DNA of 11,179 nucleotides from contig JAFMSB010000029.1 of NCBI GenBank assembly GCA_017353815.1, positions 1 through 11,179 of the forward strand, written 5' to 3'. This DNA comes from Methylocapsa sp. (GTDB lineage: Bacteria > Pseudomonadota > Alphaproteobacteria > Rhizobiales > Beijerinckiaceae). Position 1 is the first letter of the stretch. Each line of letters starts with the position of its first letter. Below, piece after piece: positions 1-5,545 of the stretch. The translations under genes and the position numbers were made by a program. A model generated the notes under the pieces. That model worked only from the letters and a program-made list of their open reading frames with translations, ran no database searches and was not told the DNA's origin.

Positions 1-182
1 ACGAAGACAATTCGATCGTCTTCCGCGATCCCGTGATGCCGCCTTTCCTGGATGAAGTTGTCTTGAGCCAATTGAGACTCGGGAGTTCGATTCTTGACGT
101 GAAACTGCAGCGCCACGGCCATGACGTGACTCTAAACTTATTGCGTCGCAAAGGGGATGCGAAAGTGATGTTGGTTAAGTGA
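1..182 (+). CDS. Glycogen debranching enzyme (amylo-alpha-1,6-glucosidase type), C-terminal end only
   Basis: The reading frame is open from the window edge to a TGA at 180-182 and gives 59 residues. The tail has the pattern P-P-F-L-D-E-V followed by L-x-L-G, then L-Q-R-H-G-x-D-V and L-R-R-K-G-D-A-x-V. I recognise this as the beta-sandwich C-terminus of GH63/amylo-1,6-glucosidase-like proteins annotated as glycogen debranching enzymes in proteobacteria. The catalytic (alpha/alpha)6 domain lies outside the window, so activity cannot be judged. The family cleaves alpha-1,6 branch points or related glucosides in the cytoplasm. A link to the nearby trehalose gene (glucan and trehalose metabolism often share loci in alphaproteobacteria) is inference. 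The family call comes from memory of the C-terminal pattern. Confidence 0.7.
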   Translation, partial: EDNSIVFRDPVMPPFLDEVVLSQLRLGSSILDVKLQRHGHDVTLNLLRRKGDAKVMLVK

Positions 183-254
183 CCGGCCGGTACAATATAT
201 TCATCACGGTCTTTTGTGATCCTATAGCTCAATTTCAAATCGCGGTGAGGCGCG

Positions 255-279
255 AGAACCATTGCACGCAAGCCGCGTT
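255..279 (+). promoter_or_regulatory. Candidate EcfG/RpoE2-type general-stress promoter
   Basis: AGAAC (255-259), exactly 16 bases, then CGTT (276-279). The EcfG consensus in alphaproteobacteria is GGAAC-N16/17-CGTT (RpoE2: GGAAC-N18/19-TT). The -10 box and spacing match fully and the -35 box differs at one base. It lies 52 bases upstream of the small ORF at 332, a normal distance. Confidence 0.45.
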
Positions 280-331
280 TTTCAGCTGCTAAGGGCAAAA
301 TCAGCTGGGAGGGCAAAAAGGGATTGAGGCA

Positions 332-541
332 ATGAGCATTCTTAAACCCATACTTCTCGTCCCGGCCAGGATCGCGTTTTTCGGCCTCCTTAAGGCCGCG
401 CTCTTCATCTATATCCTTACTCTTCCGGATACGCCGCATGCTGTCCCGGACAGCGATGGCTTCAAGGGCGCCGTGGCCTCCAACGCGGCGGGAGCCCGTC
501 TCGCGCCGGAGAATTTCGAGCCTCATGCGCTCTCCAGCTGA
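332..541 (+). CDS. Small hypothetical single-helix membrane protein
   Basis: A 69-residue frame starting with ATG, with a purine-rich ribosome site AAGGGA (318-323) 8 bases before it. Residues about 7-31 form one hydrophobic segment with a few basic residues at its start, so the product is probably an inner-membrane protein with a short Ala/Pro-rich soluble tail. I do not recognise a family. The good ribosome site, the hydrophobic segment and the candidate stress promoter at 255-279 argue for a real gene. Its short length and low-complexity tail argue for caution. A co-oriented gene pair follows 131 bases later with its own candidate promoter. Confidence 0.45.
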   Translation: MSILKPILLVPARIAFFGLLKAALFIYILTLPDTPHAVPDSDGFKGAVASNAAGARLAPENFEPHALSS

Positions 542-584
542 GGTGCGGGCTTCAAAATTGATCGCCGCCCGATCTGCTGTTCCT

Positions 585-609
585 GGAACCGCGTGCGATG
601 AAAACAGTT
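585..609 (+). promoter_or_regulatory. Candidate EcfG/RpoE2-type general-stress promoter
   Basis: GGAAC (585-589), 16 bases, then AGTT (606-609). The -35 box is perfect and the -10 box keeps the GTT core. It lies 63 bases before the preferred start of the DUF883-like gene. It also rules out the longer frame start at 598, which would sit between the two promoter boxes. Confidence 0.5.
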
Positions 610-672
610 TGGTCGTTCGCGATGGAAACTTGCCACAGCGCCCAATCGCCGGAAATCATCATGGAGAGCAAC

Positions 673-993
673 ATGCCTGACGTCAAGCCGATGAAGGAAA
701 TTTCGCAAGACTTCGCCGATGATCTTGTAAAGCTGCGCGAGGATATCGCGAGGCTGGCTGCGACGGTGTCCGAGCTTGCGGGCTCGCAAGCATCGGCCGC
801 GAAAAGCACGGTCATGGATACGGTCGATACCGCCAAGCAGAAAATTTCGGAAGGCGCGGCGGATATGCAAAGCCGCGCGCGCGGAATGAGCTCCGACATC
901 GGCGCTGCGATCGAGAGCAATCCTTTCGTTGCGGTTCTGACGGCGCTTTGCGCAGGTCTCTTGATCGGGATGATGAGCGGCGCGCGCCGATGA
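673..993 (+). CDS. DUF883/ElaB-YqjD-like tail-anchored membrane protein
   Basis: A 106-residue protein with a charged, Ala-rich helical body (about residues 8-78, coiled-coil-like) and one hydrophobic helix at 83-101 ending G-L-L-I-G followed by basic residues. This is the layout of the DUF883 family. E. coli YqjD and ElaB are stationary-phase inner-membrane proteins that bind ribosomes through the soluble part; carrying that role over to this protein is inference. The ATG at 673 is preferred because GGAG (663-666) lies 6 bases upstream. An ATG at 661 is also in frame and would add four residues. The frame opens as far back as 598, but that start lies inside the candidate promoter. The stop overlaps the next gene's start as ATGA, so the two are coupled. 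Confidence 0.75.
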   Translation: MPDVKPMKEISQDFADDLVKLREDIARLAATVSELAGSQASAAKSTVMDTVDTAKQKISEGAADMQSRARGMSSDIGAAIESNPFVAVLTALCAGLLIGMMSGARR

Positions 994-1544
994 GTTCGCT
1001 TGTCAAGCATCTGGCATCTGAAGCGGCCGAGCCTTTCGAGCGCCTCTTCGCCCAGATCGTGCGAAAAGGCGTCCCGCTCTTTGCCGCCGTCGCTTGCCTT
1101 GCGACAAGCGCCGTCTTCCTGACGTTTGCATTGGCCGATTTCTTGCACAGGACGACGGGTGCCGAGGCCGAGGCAGCGATCATTGGCGGGGTCTACCTTT
1201 GCGCCGCGATCATCGCTTTCGTGATCGTGGCGAGAAGAAAGAATGCCTTGCCGAACGCGGGCCGCGGCCTGCCGGATGCGCGCGGGGAATCGCGCCCGCG
1301 GCCACTCGAATCGGAGGCCAGGCAGCTTGCTCCCGAGCCCAAACAAACGAGCGACTTTTCACGGCAGATCGACGGCATAATCGCGCCCGTCCTCAACATT
1401 CTGCATGATGCGGGACTTGAGCGCGAGCGCGCAATGCTCGCGGCCGGCGCTGCGACTGCCAAGGAACTTAAGCCGGTTGTTGGCGTAGCTTTTGCCATTA
1501 TCACCGGCATCCTCATCGGCCGCAGGCTGAGTAAGCGGCCATAG
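990..1544 (+). CDS. YqjE/holin-superfamily-like membrane protein with an added C-terminal helix
   Basis: A 184-residue protein whose ATG overlaps the previous stop by four bases (ATGA, 990-993), so it is probably made by translational coupling. Residues 27-50 and 62-81 form a transmembrane hairpin followed by A-R-R-K, the layout of the DUF1469/YqjE ('phage holin family') proteins that sit next to YqjD in enterobacteria. A Pro/Arg-rich linker (about 85-122), an amphipathic stretch (123-155) and a third hydrophobic helix (161-177) ending G-I-L-I-G-R-R follow. That last part resembles the membrane anchor of its DUF883-like neighbour. The 'holin' name refers to distant similarity; nothing here suggests phage lysis. 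The family assignment rests on layout and gene order, so it is moderate. Confidence 0.6.
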   Translation: MSSLVKHLASEAAEPFERLFAQIVRKGVPLFAAVACLATSAVFLTFALADFLHRTTGAEAEAAIIGGVYLCAAIIAFVIVARRKNALPNAGRGLPDARGESRPRPLESEARQLAPEPKQTSDFSRQIDGIIAPVLNILHDAGLERERAMLAAGAATAKELKPVVGVAFAIITGILIGRRLSKRP

Positions 1545-1561
1545 CCGCTTGGGCGGCCGCT
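1534..1561 (+). terminator. GC-rich hairpin at the end of the membrane-protein pair, possible terminator
   Basis: AGCGGCC (1534-1540) pairs with GGCCGCT (1555-1561). Alternatively, GCCGC (1544-1548) and GCGGC (1553-1557) form a tight hairpin around TTGG. It overlaps the stop codon at 1542-1544. No strong T-run follows, so termination is only a possibility. Confidence 0.25.
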
Positions 1562-1880
1562 CTCTCGGCCCGAAGCCGTTTGGTTCCGGGGCCGCTAACG
1601 CGTTGATCTGGCAAGTTCCCGCTCGCGGCCAGAGCAATTTCAAACTCTCTCCATTCGACACGGGAAGGCCGAAAAGGCCCAGGGCCGGTGGTTTGAGGCC
1701 TGCACGCCGTTGGAACCACAACCGCTGCTGCTGTTCCCGGCTCAGCCCAGGCCCGCCCGAGAGACCCGGCATCTGTTTAGCGTGAGCAACCAACCATGTT
1801 CCAGCAGAATCAATTTGCAACCAAGTTGACGCCTGTGCGTTTAAGACGCCGAAGGGGGAAAAACAAGGGCCATTAAAAAC
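1545..1880. other. 336-base intergenic stretch upstream of otsA, no gene supported
   Basis: Frames open here on both strands, but none has a ribosome site, a recognisable product or convincing codon use. The stretch is GC-rich for its first 200 bases and then turns more AT-rich towards otsA, as expected of a regulatory region. The only pattern I would mark is the near-match stress promoter at 1712-1735. Confidence 0.5.
1712..1735 (+). promoter_or_regulatory. Near-match EcfG-type promoter upstream of otsA
   Basis: A perfect GGAAC (1712-1716) is followed by TGTT (1732-1735), but the spacing is 15 rather than the preferred 16-17 bases. It is 145 bases from the otsA start. GGAAC also forms an inverted repeat with GTTCC (1733-1737), so another regulator or chance could explain it. 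Confidence 0.2.
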
Positions 1881-3551
1881 ATGGGACAACTTGACCTTAT
1901 CTACAAGTCACCCGCGGTAAAACCTGCGAAACCGGCAGGTAGACTGGTCGTCGTCTCCAATCGTGTGATGTTACCTGCGTCCTCGAAGGAGCCTGCGGCC
2001 GGCGGGCTCGCGGTCGCGCTTGCCGCGGTGCTCAAGGCCCGGGGCGGCCTTTGGTTTGGATGGTCCGGTAAGACGGGCGACAAAGCCGACGCGAATCTCC
2101 AGGTTCGGACTGCAGGTCCGCTAACATTTGCGACCTGTGATCTCCCGCAATCCGACATCGACCACTATTATTGCGGTTTTGCCAACCGGACTCTGTGGCC
2201 GGTCTGCCACTACCGGCTTGATCTTGCCGATCTCTCGGAAAGCAATGCCGCGGCCTATTTCCGCGTGAACGAGCGGTTTGCCAGTCAGCTTCAAAGGCTC
2301 CTTCGCCCCGACGATATAATTTGGGTGCATGACTATCATCTCATTCCGCTCGCGCATTTCCTGCGCCAGCTCGGCTGCGCCAACCGCATCGGTTTCTTTC
2401 TCCATGTACCCTGGCCCGGACCGGCGATTGCGAGTGCTCTGCCTTGTTATCAGAGGCTACTTCGCTCCTTTGGAGCCTACGATGTTGTTGGCTTCCAAAC
2501 CCAAATGGACGCCGAGCATTTCCGCGATTGCATCTTAAAGGCAAACGCTGGATTGGCGGTCGGCGGCACTTTGTGCGAGATCGATGGCCATTGGCTCCGG
2601 TCCGGCGCTTTCCCGATTGGCATCGGCACGGAAGCCTTCGCGAAAGAAGCCCGCAATGCTGAAAGGACCGCCGCTTTTAAGCGCGTGCTCGCCGAACTCA
2701 ATCAGCGCGATCTTATAATCGGGGTCGACCGGCTCGATTATACGAAGGGACTGAAACATCGCGTAAAAGCATTCGGAGCCTTCCTTGATCGCGCCTCGGC
2801 AGAGGTGCGCAGGCGAACCTCGCTGCTCCAGGTCACACCAAAGTCGCGTTCGGAGATTCCCGAATATGAGCGTATGCAGTGCGAACTCGCGGAGGAGGTT
2901 GGCCGCATAAATGGCAAATTCGGCGACGTCGATTGGACCCCAATCCGCTACATCAACAAACCTCTGCGTCCCGCCGCACTCGCAGGACTCTACCGCATGT
3001 CTTGCGCCGCACTTGTTACGCCACTGCGCGACGGCATGAATCTTGTTGCCAAGGAATATGTGGCCGCGCAAGCGCCCGACAATCCCGGCGTGCTCATCTT
3101 ATCGCAATTCGCGGGCGCTGCCGAGGAGCTCAAGAGTGCCCTTGTGGTAAACCCCTACGATGTCGAGGCGACGGCCGATGCAATCGTGCAGGCCGTTGCA
3201 ATGCCGCTGGAGGAGCGCAAAGAGCGGTGGCAGGCGATGATGACGGCGCTGCGCGCCAACACTGTTCACGACTGGGCGTTTAATTTTCTTGAAGCGTTGA
3301 TGGAGGGCGCGGAAGCAAACCCATTCGCTGCCCGAAAGGAATATGCGGACGTCCCAGGGCCCGCGGGCGTGAGCCGGCCCGATCGGGTTCCCGTTGCGCC
3401 ATGGCGGATTGCGGGCGCGGAACCGGCGATTTCCATCAAGCCGCCGCCCGCTTTTTCGAAAATACCAGGAATGCGCGCGGGACCTATTCCAGCGGTTTCG
3501 AAAGCTTTGAGTAAGGCGCCGCCAGTGGTTCCCGCGCGGTCCGGCAAATAG
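1881..3551 (+). CDS. otsA: Trehalose-6-phosphate synthase (GT20 family)
   Basis: The enzyme joins UDP-glucose and glucose-6-phosphate to trehalose-6-phosphate in the cytoplasm, the first step of OtsA/OtsB osmoprotectant synthesis. The 556-residue product has the family landmarks in order: L-V-V-V-S-N-R (22-28), the glycine loop A-A-G-G-L-A-V (39-45), W-F-G-W-S-G-K (58-64), W-V-H-D-Y-H-L-I-P-L (148-157), F-P-I-G-I (244-248), D-R-L-D-Y-T-K-G (283-290, containing the phosphate-binding Arg284 and Lys289 equivalents), T-P-L-R-D-G-M-N-L-V-A-K-E (380-392) and L-S-Q-F-A-G-A-A-E-E-L (407-417). It is longer than E. coli OtsA (about 474 residues), with about 20 extra N-terminal residues and a Pro/Ala-rich tail from about 480. 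The ATG at 1881 has only a weak ribosome site (AAGGG, about 11 bases away), so the true start may differ slightly. No otsB phosphatase gene is adjacent. Confidence 0.97.
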   Translation: MGQLDLIYKSPAVKPAKPAGRLVVVSNRVMLPASSKEPAAGGLAVALAAVLKARGGLWFGWSGKTGDKADANLQVRTAGPLTFATCDLPQSDIDHYYCGFANRTLWPVCHYRLDLADLSESNAAAYFRVNERFASQLQRLLRPDDIIWVHDYHLIPLAHFLRQLGCANRIGFFLHVPWPGPAIASALPCYQRLLRSFGAYDVVGFQTQMDAEHFRDCILKANAGLAVGGTLCEIDGHWLRSGAFPIGIGTEAFAKEARNAERTAAFKRVLAELNQRDLIIGVDRLDYTKGLKHRVKAFGAFLDRASAEVRRRTSLLQVTPKSRSEIPEYERMQCELAEEVGRINGKFGDVDWTPIRYINKPLRPAALAGLYRMSCAALVTPLRDGMNLVAKEYVAAQAPDNPGVLILSQFAGAAEELKSALVVNPYDVEATADAIVQAVAMPLEERKERWQAMMTALRANTVHDWAFNFLEALMEGAEANPFAARKEYADVPGPAGVSRPDRVPVAPWRIAGAEPAISIKPPPAFSKIPGMRAGPIPAVSKALSKAPPVVPARSGK

Positions 3552-3589
3552 CAATGAAAGAGCGGCGCCGGAAGAGCCAAGATAACGGC

Positions 3590-3614
3590 GGAACCAATCT
3601 CGCCTTCATTGGTT
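3590..3614 (+). promoter_or_regulatory. Candidate EcfG/RpoE2-type promoter of the csbD-like gene
   Basis: GGAAC (3590-3594), 16 bases, then GGTT (3611-3614). The -35 box and spacing match the consensus fully and the -10 box keeps GTT. It lies 54 bases before the CsbD start, and CsbD-like genes are typical general-stress targets. It also excludes the longer frame start at 3609. Confidence 0.55.
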
Positions 3615-3668
3615 AGCGGGCAGCGGCGTTTTGAAGGCTGCTTAGCCTTTACCGAAAGGAGACGACCT

Positions 3669-3866
3669 ATGGATTGGAATCGGATCGAAGGTAACTGGAA
3701 ACAGTTCAAAGGCAAGATCAAGGAGCGCTGGGGCAATCTCACGGACGATGACCTTGACAAGATTGCCGGACAGCGAGACCAGTTCGAAGGCATGATCCAG
3801 CAACGCTACGGGATCACCAAGGATGAGGCACGCAAGAAGGTCGACGAGTGGATGACGAAGCAATAA
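3669..3866 (+). CDS. CsbD-like general stress protein
   Basis: A 65-residue hydrophilic protein opening M-D-W-N-R-I-E-G-N-W-K-Q-F-K-G-K-I-K-E-R-W-G-N-L-T, then D-D-D-L-x-x-I-x-G and ending with a helix that includes A-R-K-K-V-D-E-W. This is the standard CsbD-like (E. coli YjbJ type) layout at full length. Members are abundant small cytoplasmic proteins induced in stationary phase or by osmotic stress. Their molecular role is not established (Bacillus CsbD belongs to the sigma-B regulon). The ATG at 3669 follows a strong ribosome site, AAGGAG (3656-3661), at 7 bases. A strong terminator follows 28 bases after the stop, so it is probably a single-gene unit. Confidence 0.95.
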   Translation: MDWNRIEGNWKQFKGKIKERWGNLTDDDLDKIAGQRDQFEGMIQQRYGITKDEARKKVDEWMTKQ

Positions 3867-3894
3867 ACGCCCTCAATTCGCTCATCACAGGATG

Positions 3895-3928
3895 GGGCCG
3901 CGTCACTTTCGACGCGGCCCTTTCTCTT
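3895..3928 (+). terminator. Rho-independent terminator after csbD
   Basis: A perfect 10-bp stem, GGGCCGCGTC (3895-3904) and GACGCGGCCC (3911-3920), with a six-base loop, followed by a pyrimidine run TTTCTCTT (3921-3928). This is the clearest terminator in the window. Confidence 0.9.
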
Positions 3929-3995
3929 GGAAAAGTAGCCGCGCCAAGAGCTTGCTGCAGCTTGTCTTCAGCATCATTCACAATTGCGTAGCTAA

Positions 3996-4020
3996 GGAAC
4001 CTGGTTTTCACGCATCTGTT
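3996..4020 (+). promoter_or_regulatory. Candidate EcfG/RpoE2-type promoter of the DUF3309 gene
   Basis: GGAAC (3996-4000), 16 bases, then TGTT (4017-4020). It lies 32 bases before the start codon and after the csbD terminator, so the DUF3309 gene appears to have its own promoter of the same type as csbD. Confidence 0.55.
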
Positions 4021-4052
4021 AGACGAGCGGGAACCACTAAGGAGTAAATGCA

Positions 4053-4208
4053 ATGCTTTCAACGATCCTTATTATCGTGCTCGTCCTGCTGTTGATCGGC
4101 GCGCTGCCCGCGTGGCCCTACAGCACCTCCTGGGGTTATGGGCCGGGCGGCCTGCTTGGCACCGTTTTGATCGTGGTTGTGATACTGGCTTTGCTTGGAC
4201 GGATATAG
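4053..4208 (+). CDS. DUF3309 family small membrane protein
   Basis: A 51-residue gene. The ATG at 4053 follows AAGGAG (4039-4044) at 8 bases and the stop is TAG at 4206-4208. The protein is two hydrophobic helices (about 3-20 and 33-49) joined by a W-P-Y-S...W-G-Y-G-P-G-G segment, ending L-L-G-R-I. This matches the DUF3309 pattern (I-G-A-L-P-x-W-P-Y-S, W-G-Y-x-P-x-G) that I know from many alphaproteobacteria. Its function is unknown; being 51 residues and hydrophobic, it sits in the inner membrane. The neighbouring csbD and the shared promoter type suggest a stress-related role. An ATG at 4048 is in another frame and is not used. Confidence 0.88.
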   Translation: MLSTILIIVLVLLLIGALPAWPYSTSWGYGPGGLLGTVLIVVVILALLGRI

Positions 4209-4235
4209 GCTAAGCGCCAGTTGTGTTTATCCAAC

Positions 4236-4276
4236 GCGGGCAGCGAGCGATGGGCCGTGCCCCGGCTTGCGCCCGC
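4236..4276 (+). terminator. Hairpin after the DUF3309 gene, possible terminator cut from its tail by the IS
   Basis: GCGGGC plus GCGAG (4236-4247, one bulged A) pairs with CTTGC plus GCCCGC (4266-4276), giving an 11-bp stem with one G-T pair. The loop has its own small GGGC/GCCC hairpin. No T-run follows. The insertion sequence begins 16-20 bases downstream, so whatever originally followed may have been displaced. Confidence 0.35.
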
Positions 4277-4295
4277 TGCCAGAACTCTAGTCTAG

Positions 4296-4310
4296 CAGTT
4301 TGCTGAAAAA
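4296..4310 (+). repeat. Left terminal inverted repeat of the IS
   Basis: CAGTTTGCTGAAAAA, the exact reverse complement of 5531-5545. The two ends diverge immediately inside these 15 bases. Confidence 0.93.
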
Positions 4311-4384
4311 CCGCGAGAATTGCGGCTCCGACTCGTTTGGTCGGAACGCGTGGGGAGTTTTGGTTCGCTTTGCACAGAGTCCTC

Positions 4385-5488
4385 CTACGCAGCGATCAAT
4401 TTGGGAATGCGGATGAGGTTGTAGGCGATCAGGCTGAGCAGGAAGCCGGCGCCGGCGCTGGCAATCCCGCGATGCTTGGTCTTGCGCATGGTGCCGTGTT
4501 GCTTGCCCCAGCCGAAAATGCATTCGATCATTGCACGGCGCGTCTGTGACATGGAGTAGCCTTCATGCCGCGTGGTGCGGCCATCGATGGCGCTCTTGCG
4601 CGGCTTTCCGGTCTTAGTGGGGCTGTTGTTCTGAGCCACATGCGGTGTGACGTTGGCGGCGCGCAGGGCTTCGACATGATCGGACGTATCATAGGCCTTG
4701 TCTTCGCCGGCCGTGATGGCGCGGCCAGCCGCTTTGGCGATGGCTTTGAGCATGCTCTCCGACGCGCGCCGTTCGGCCGTCCCATTGGCTTTCGTCACCT
4801 TGCCGGCCACCGCGAGCCCGTTGCGGTTCTCCATGGTGACATGGCCCATATAAGAAAGTTTCGCCTCGCGTCCCGCCGCCTTGCGATAAAGCCGGCTCTC
4901 CGGATCGGCGTCGCTTTCATGGCTGTCGTTGGTGCGCTTTTGCCCATGAAAGTTCGTGCCGTCGCCCGCATCGCTCCCGTCCTTGGGGCGAAAGCTCTTC
5001 TGCGAGGCCCAGGCTTCGATCAGGGTGCCGTCCACCGAAAAGTGCTCGTCCGACAACAAAGGCTTCACCTGCGGGTGGTTGAGAAGCTTGGTCATGAACT
5101 TCGTAAAAATATCGCCTTCCTGCAGCCGCTCGCGATTCTTCGTGAAGCTGGTTGGCACCCAGACCGGATCGTCCGGCGCAAGGCCGGCAAACCAGCGGTA
5201 GAGGAGATTGTAATTCAATTGCTCCATCAACTGCCGCTCCGACCGGATCCCGTAGAAGGCCTGGAGCAGCAGCGCGCTCAATAACTGCTCCGGAGGCACC
5301 GAGGGACGGCCCTCGCTCGCGTAGAGCTTTCCCAGACTATGGCTCAGGTCCTTGAGCACCTCACGAACGAGTTCGCGTAACTTGCGCAGCGGATGGTTCG
5401 TCGGCACCCGCTTCTCCGGCGAGATGTAGGAAAACAACCCGCCTTGATCTTGAAACTGTCCCCATGCCGCCCACCAAAGCCGAATCAC
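4385..5488 (-). CDS. IS5 family transposase, intact
   Basis: A 367-residue DDE transposase that cuts and rejoins the ends of its element. An N-terminal DUF772-type region (about 32-115) shows H-P-L-R-K-L-R, P-P-E-Q-L-L-S-A-L-L-L-Q-A-F-Y-G-I-R-S-E-R-Q-L and Y-R-W-F-A-G-L. The catalytic domain follows, with F-S-V-D-G-T (Asp153), G-E-D-K-A-Y-D (Asp263) and R-A-M-I-E-C-I-F-G-W-G-K (Arg318-x3-Glu322-x6-Lys329, the DDE(E) signature of this family). The frame has no break. The start is a GTG with no clear ribosome site, so the exact first residue is uncertain; the conserved part begins near residue 15. A 7-base direct repeat (GAATCAC at 5482-5488 and 5501-5507) lies at the start codon. A 239-residue frame opposite it (4565-5284) is a shadow. 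Confidence 0.95.
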   Translation of the reverse strand: MIRLWWAAWGQFQDQGGLFSYISPEKRVPTNHPLRKLRELVREVLKDLSHSLGKLYASEGRPSVPPEQLLSALLLQAFYGIRSERQLMEQLNYNLLYRWFAGLAPDDPVWVPTSFTKNRERLQEGDIFTKFMTKLLNHPQVKPLLSDEHFSVDGTLIEAWASQKSFRPKDGSDAGDGTNFHGQKRTNDSHESDADPESRLYRKAAGREAKLSYMGHVTMENRNGLAVAGKVTKANGTAERRASESMLKAIAKAAGRAITAGEDKAYDTSDHVEALRAANVTPHVAQNNSPTKTGKPRKSAIDGRTTRHEGYSMSQTRRAMIECIFGWGKQHGTMRKTKHRGIASAGAGFLLSLIAYNLIRIPKLIAA

Positions 5489-5530
5489 GATAAAGAATAT
5501 GAATCACAGCCGGTGCCTCACAGCGAGGAC

Positions 5531-5545
5531 TTTTTCAGCAAACTG
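5531..5545 (-). repeat. Right terminal inverted repeat of the IS
   Basis: TTTTTCAGCAAACTG on the plus strand, the exact reverse complement of 4296-4310, ending directly at the CTAG that holds the stop codon of the NfeD-like gene. Confidence 0.93.

Noticed and set aside
598..672. Longer start (598) for the DUF883-like protein
   Set aside because: It would begin between the -35 and -10 boxes of the candidate promoter and adds residues not seen in the family. The ATG at 673 has a good ribosome site.
552..1346. Minus-strand open frame of 264 residues opposite the DUF883/YqjE-like pair
   Set aside because: The opposite strand has coupled genes with ribosome sites, membrane helices and a family match. 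This frame is composition-driven, with a product rich in Arg, Ser and Ala and no motifs.
1464..1488. GGAAC inside the YqjE-like gene followed by CGTA
   Set aside because: The -10 box lacks the GTT core at the required spacing and the site is inside a coding region with no start nearby.
990..1544. Prophage holin
   Set aside because: No other phage gene is present. The 'holin' similarity is a domain-family label shared by chromosomal YqjE-type proteins, and the gene is coupled to a DUF883-like gene.
4030..4054. Second GGAAC (4030-4034) just before the DUF3309 start as a promoter
   Set aside because: Sixteen bases later the sequence is CAAT, without a GTT core, and it would overlap the ribosome site and start codon.
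4565..5284. Long plus-strand open frame (239 residues) inside the IS
   Set aside because: It is fully antisense to the intact transposase, has no ribosome site or family pattern, and is the kind of shadow expected in GC-rich coding DNA.
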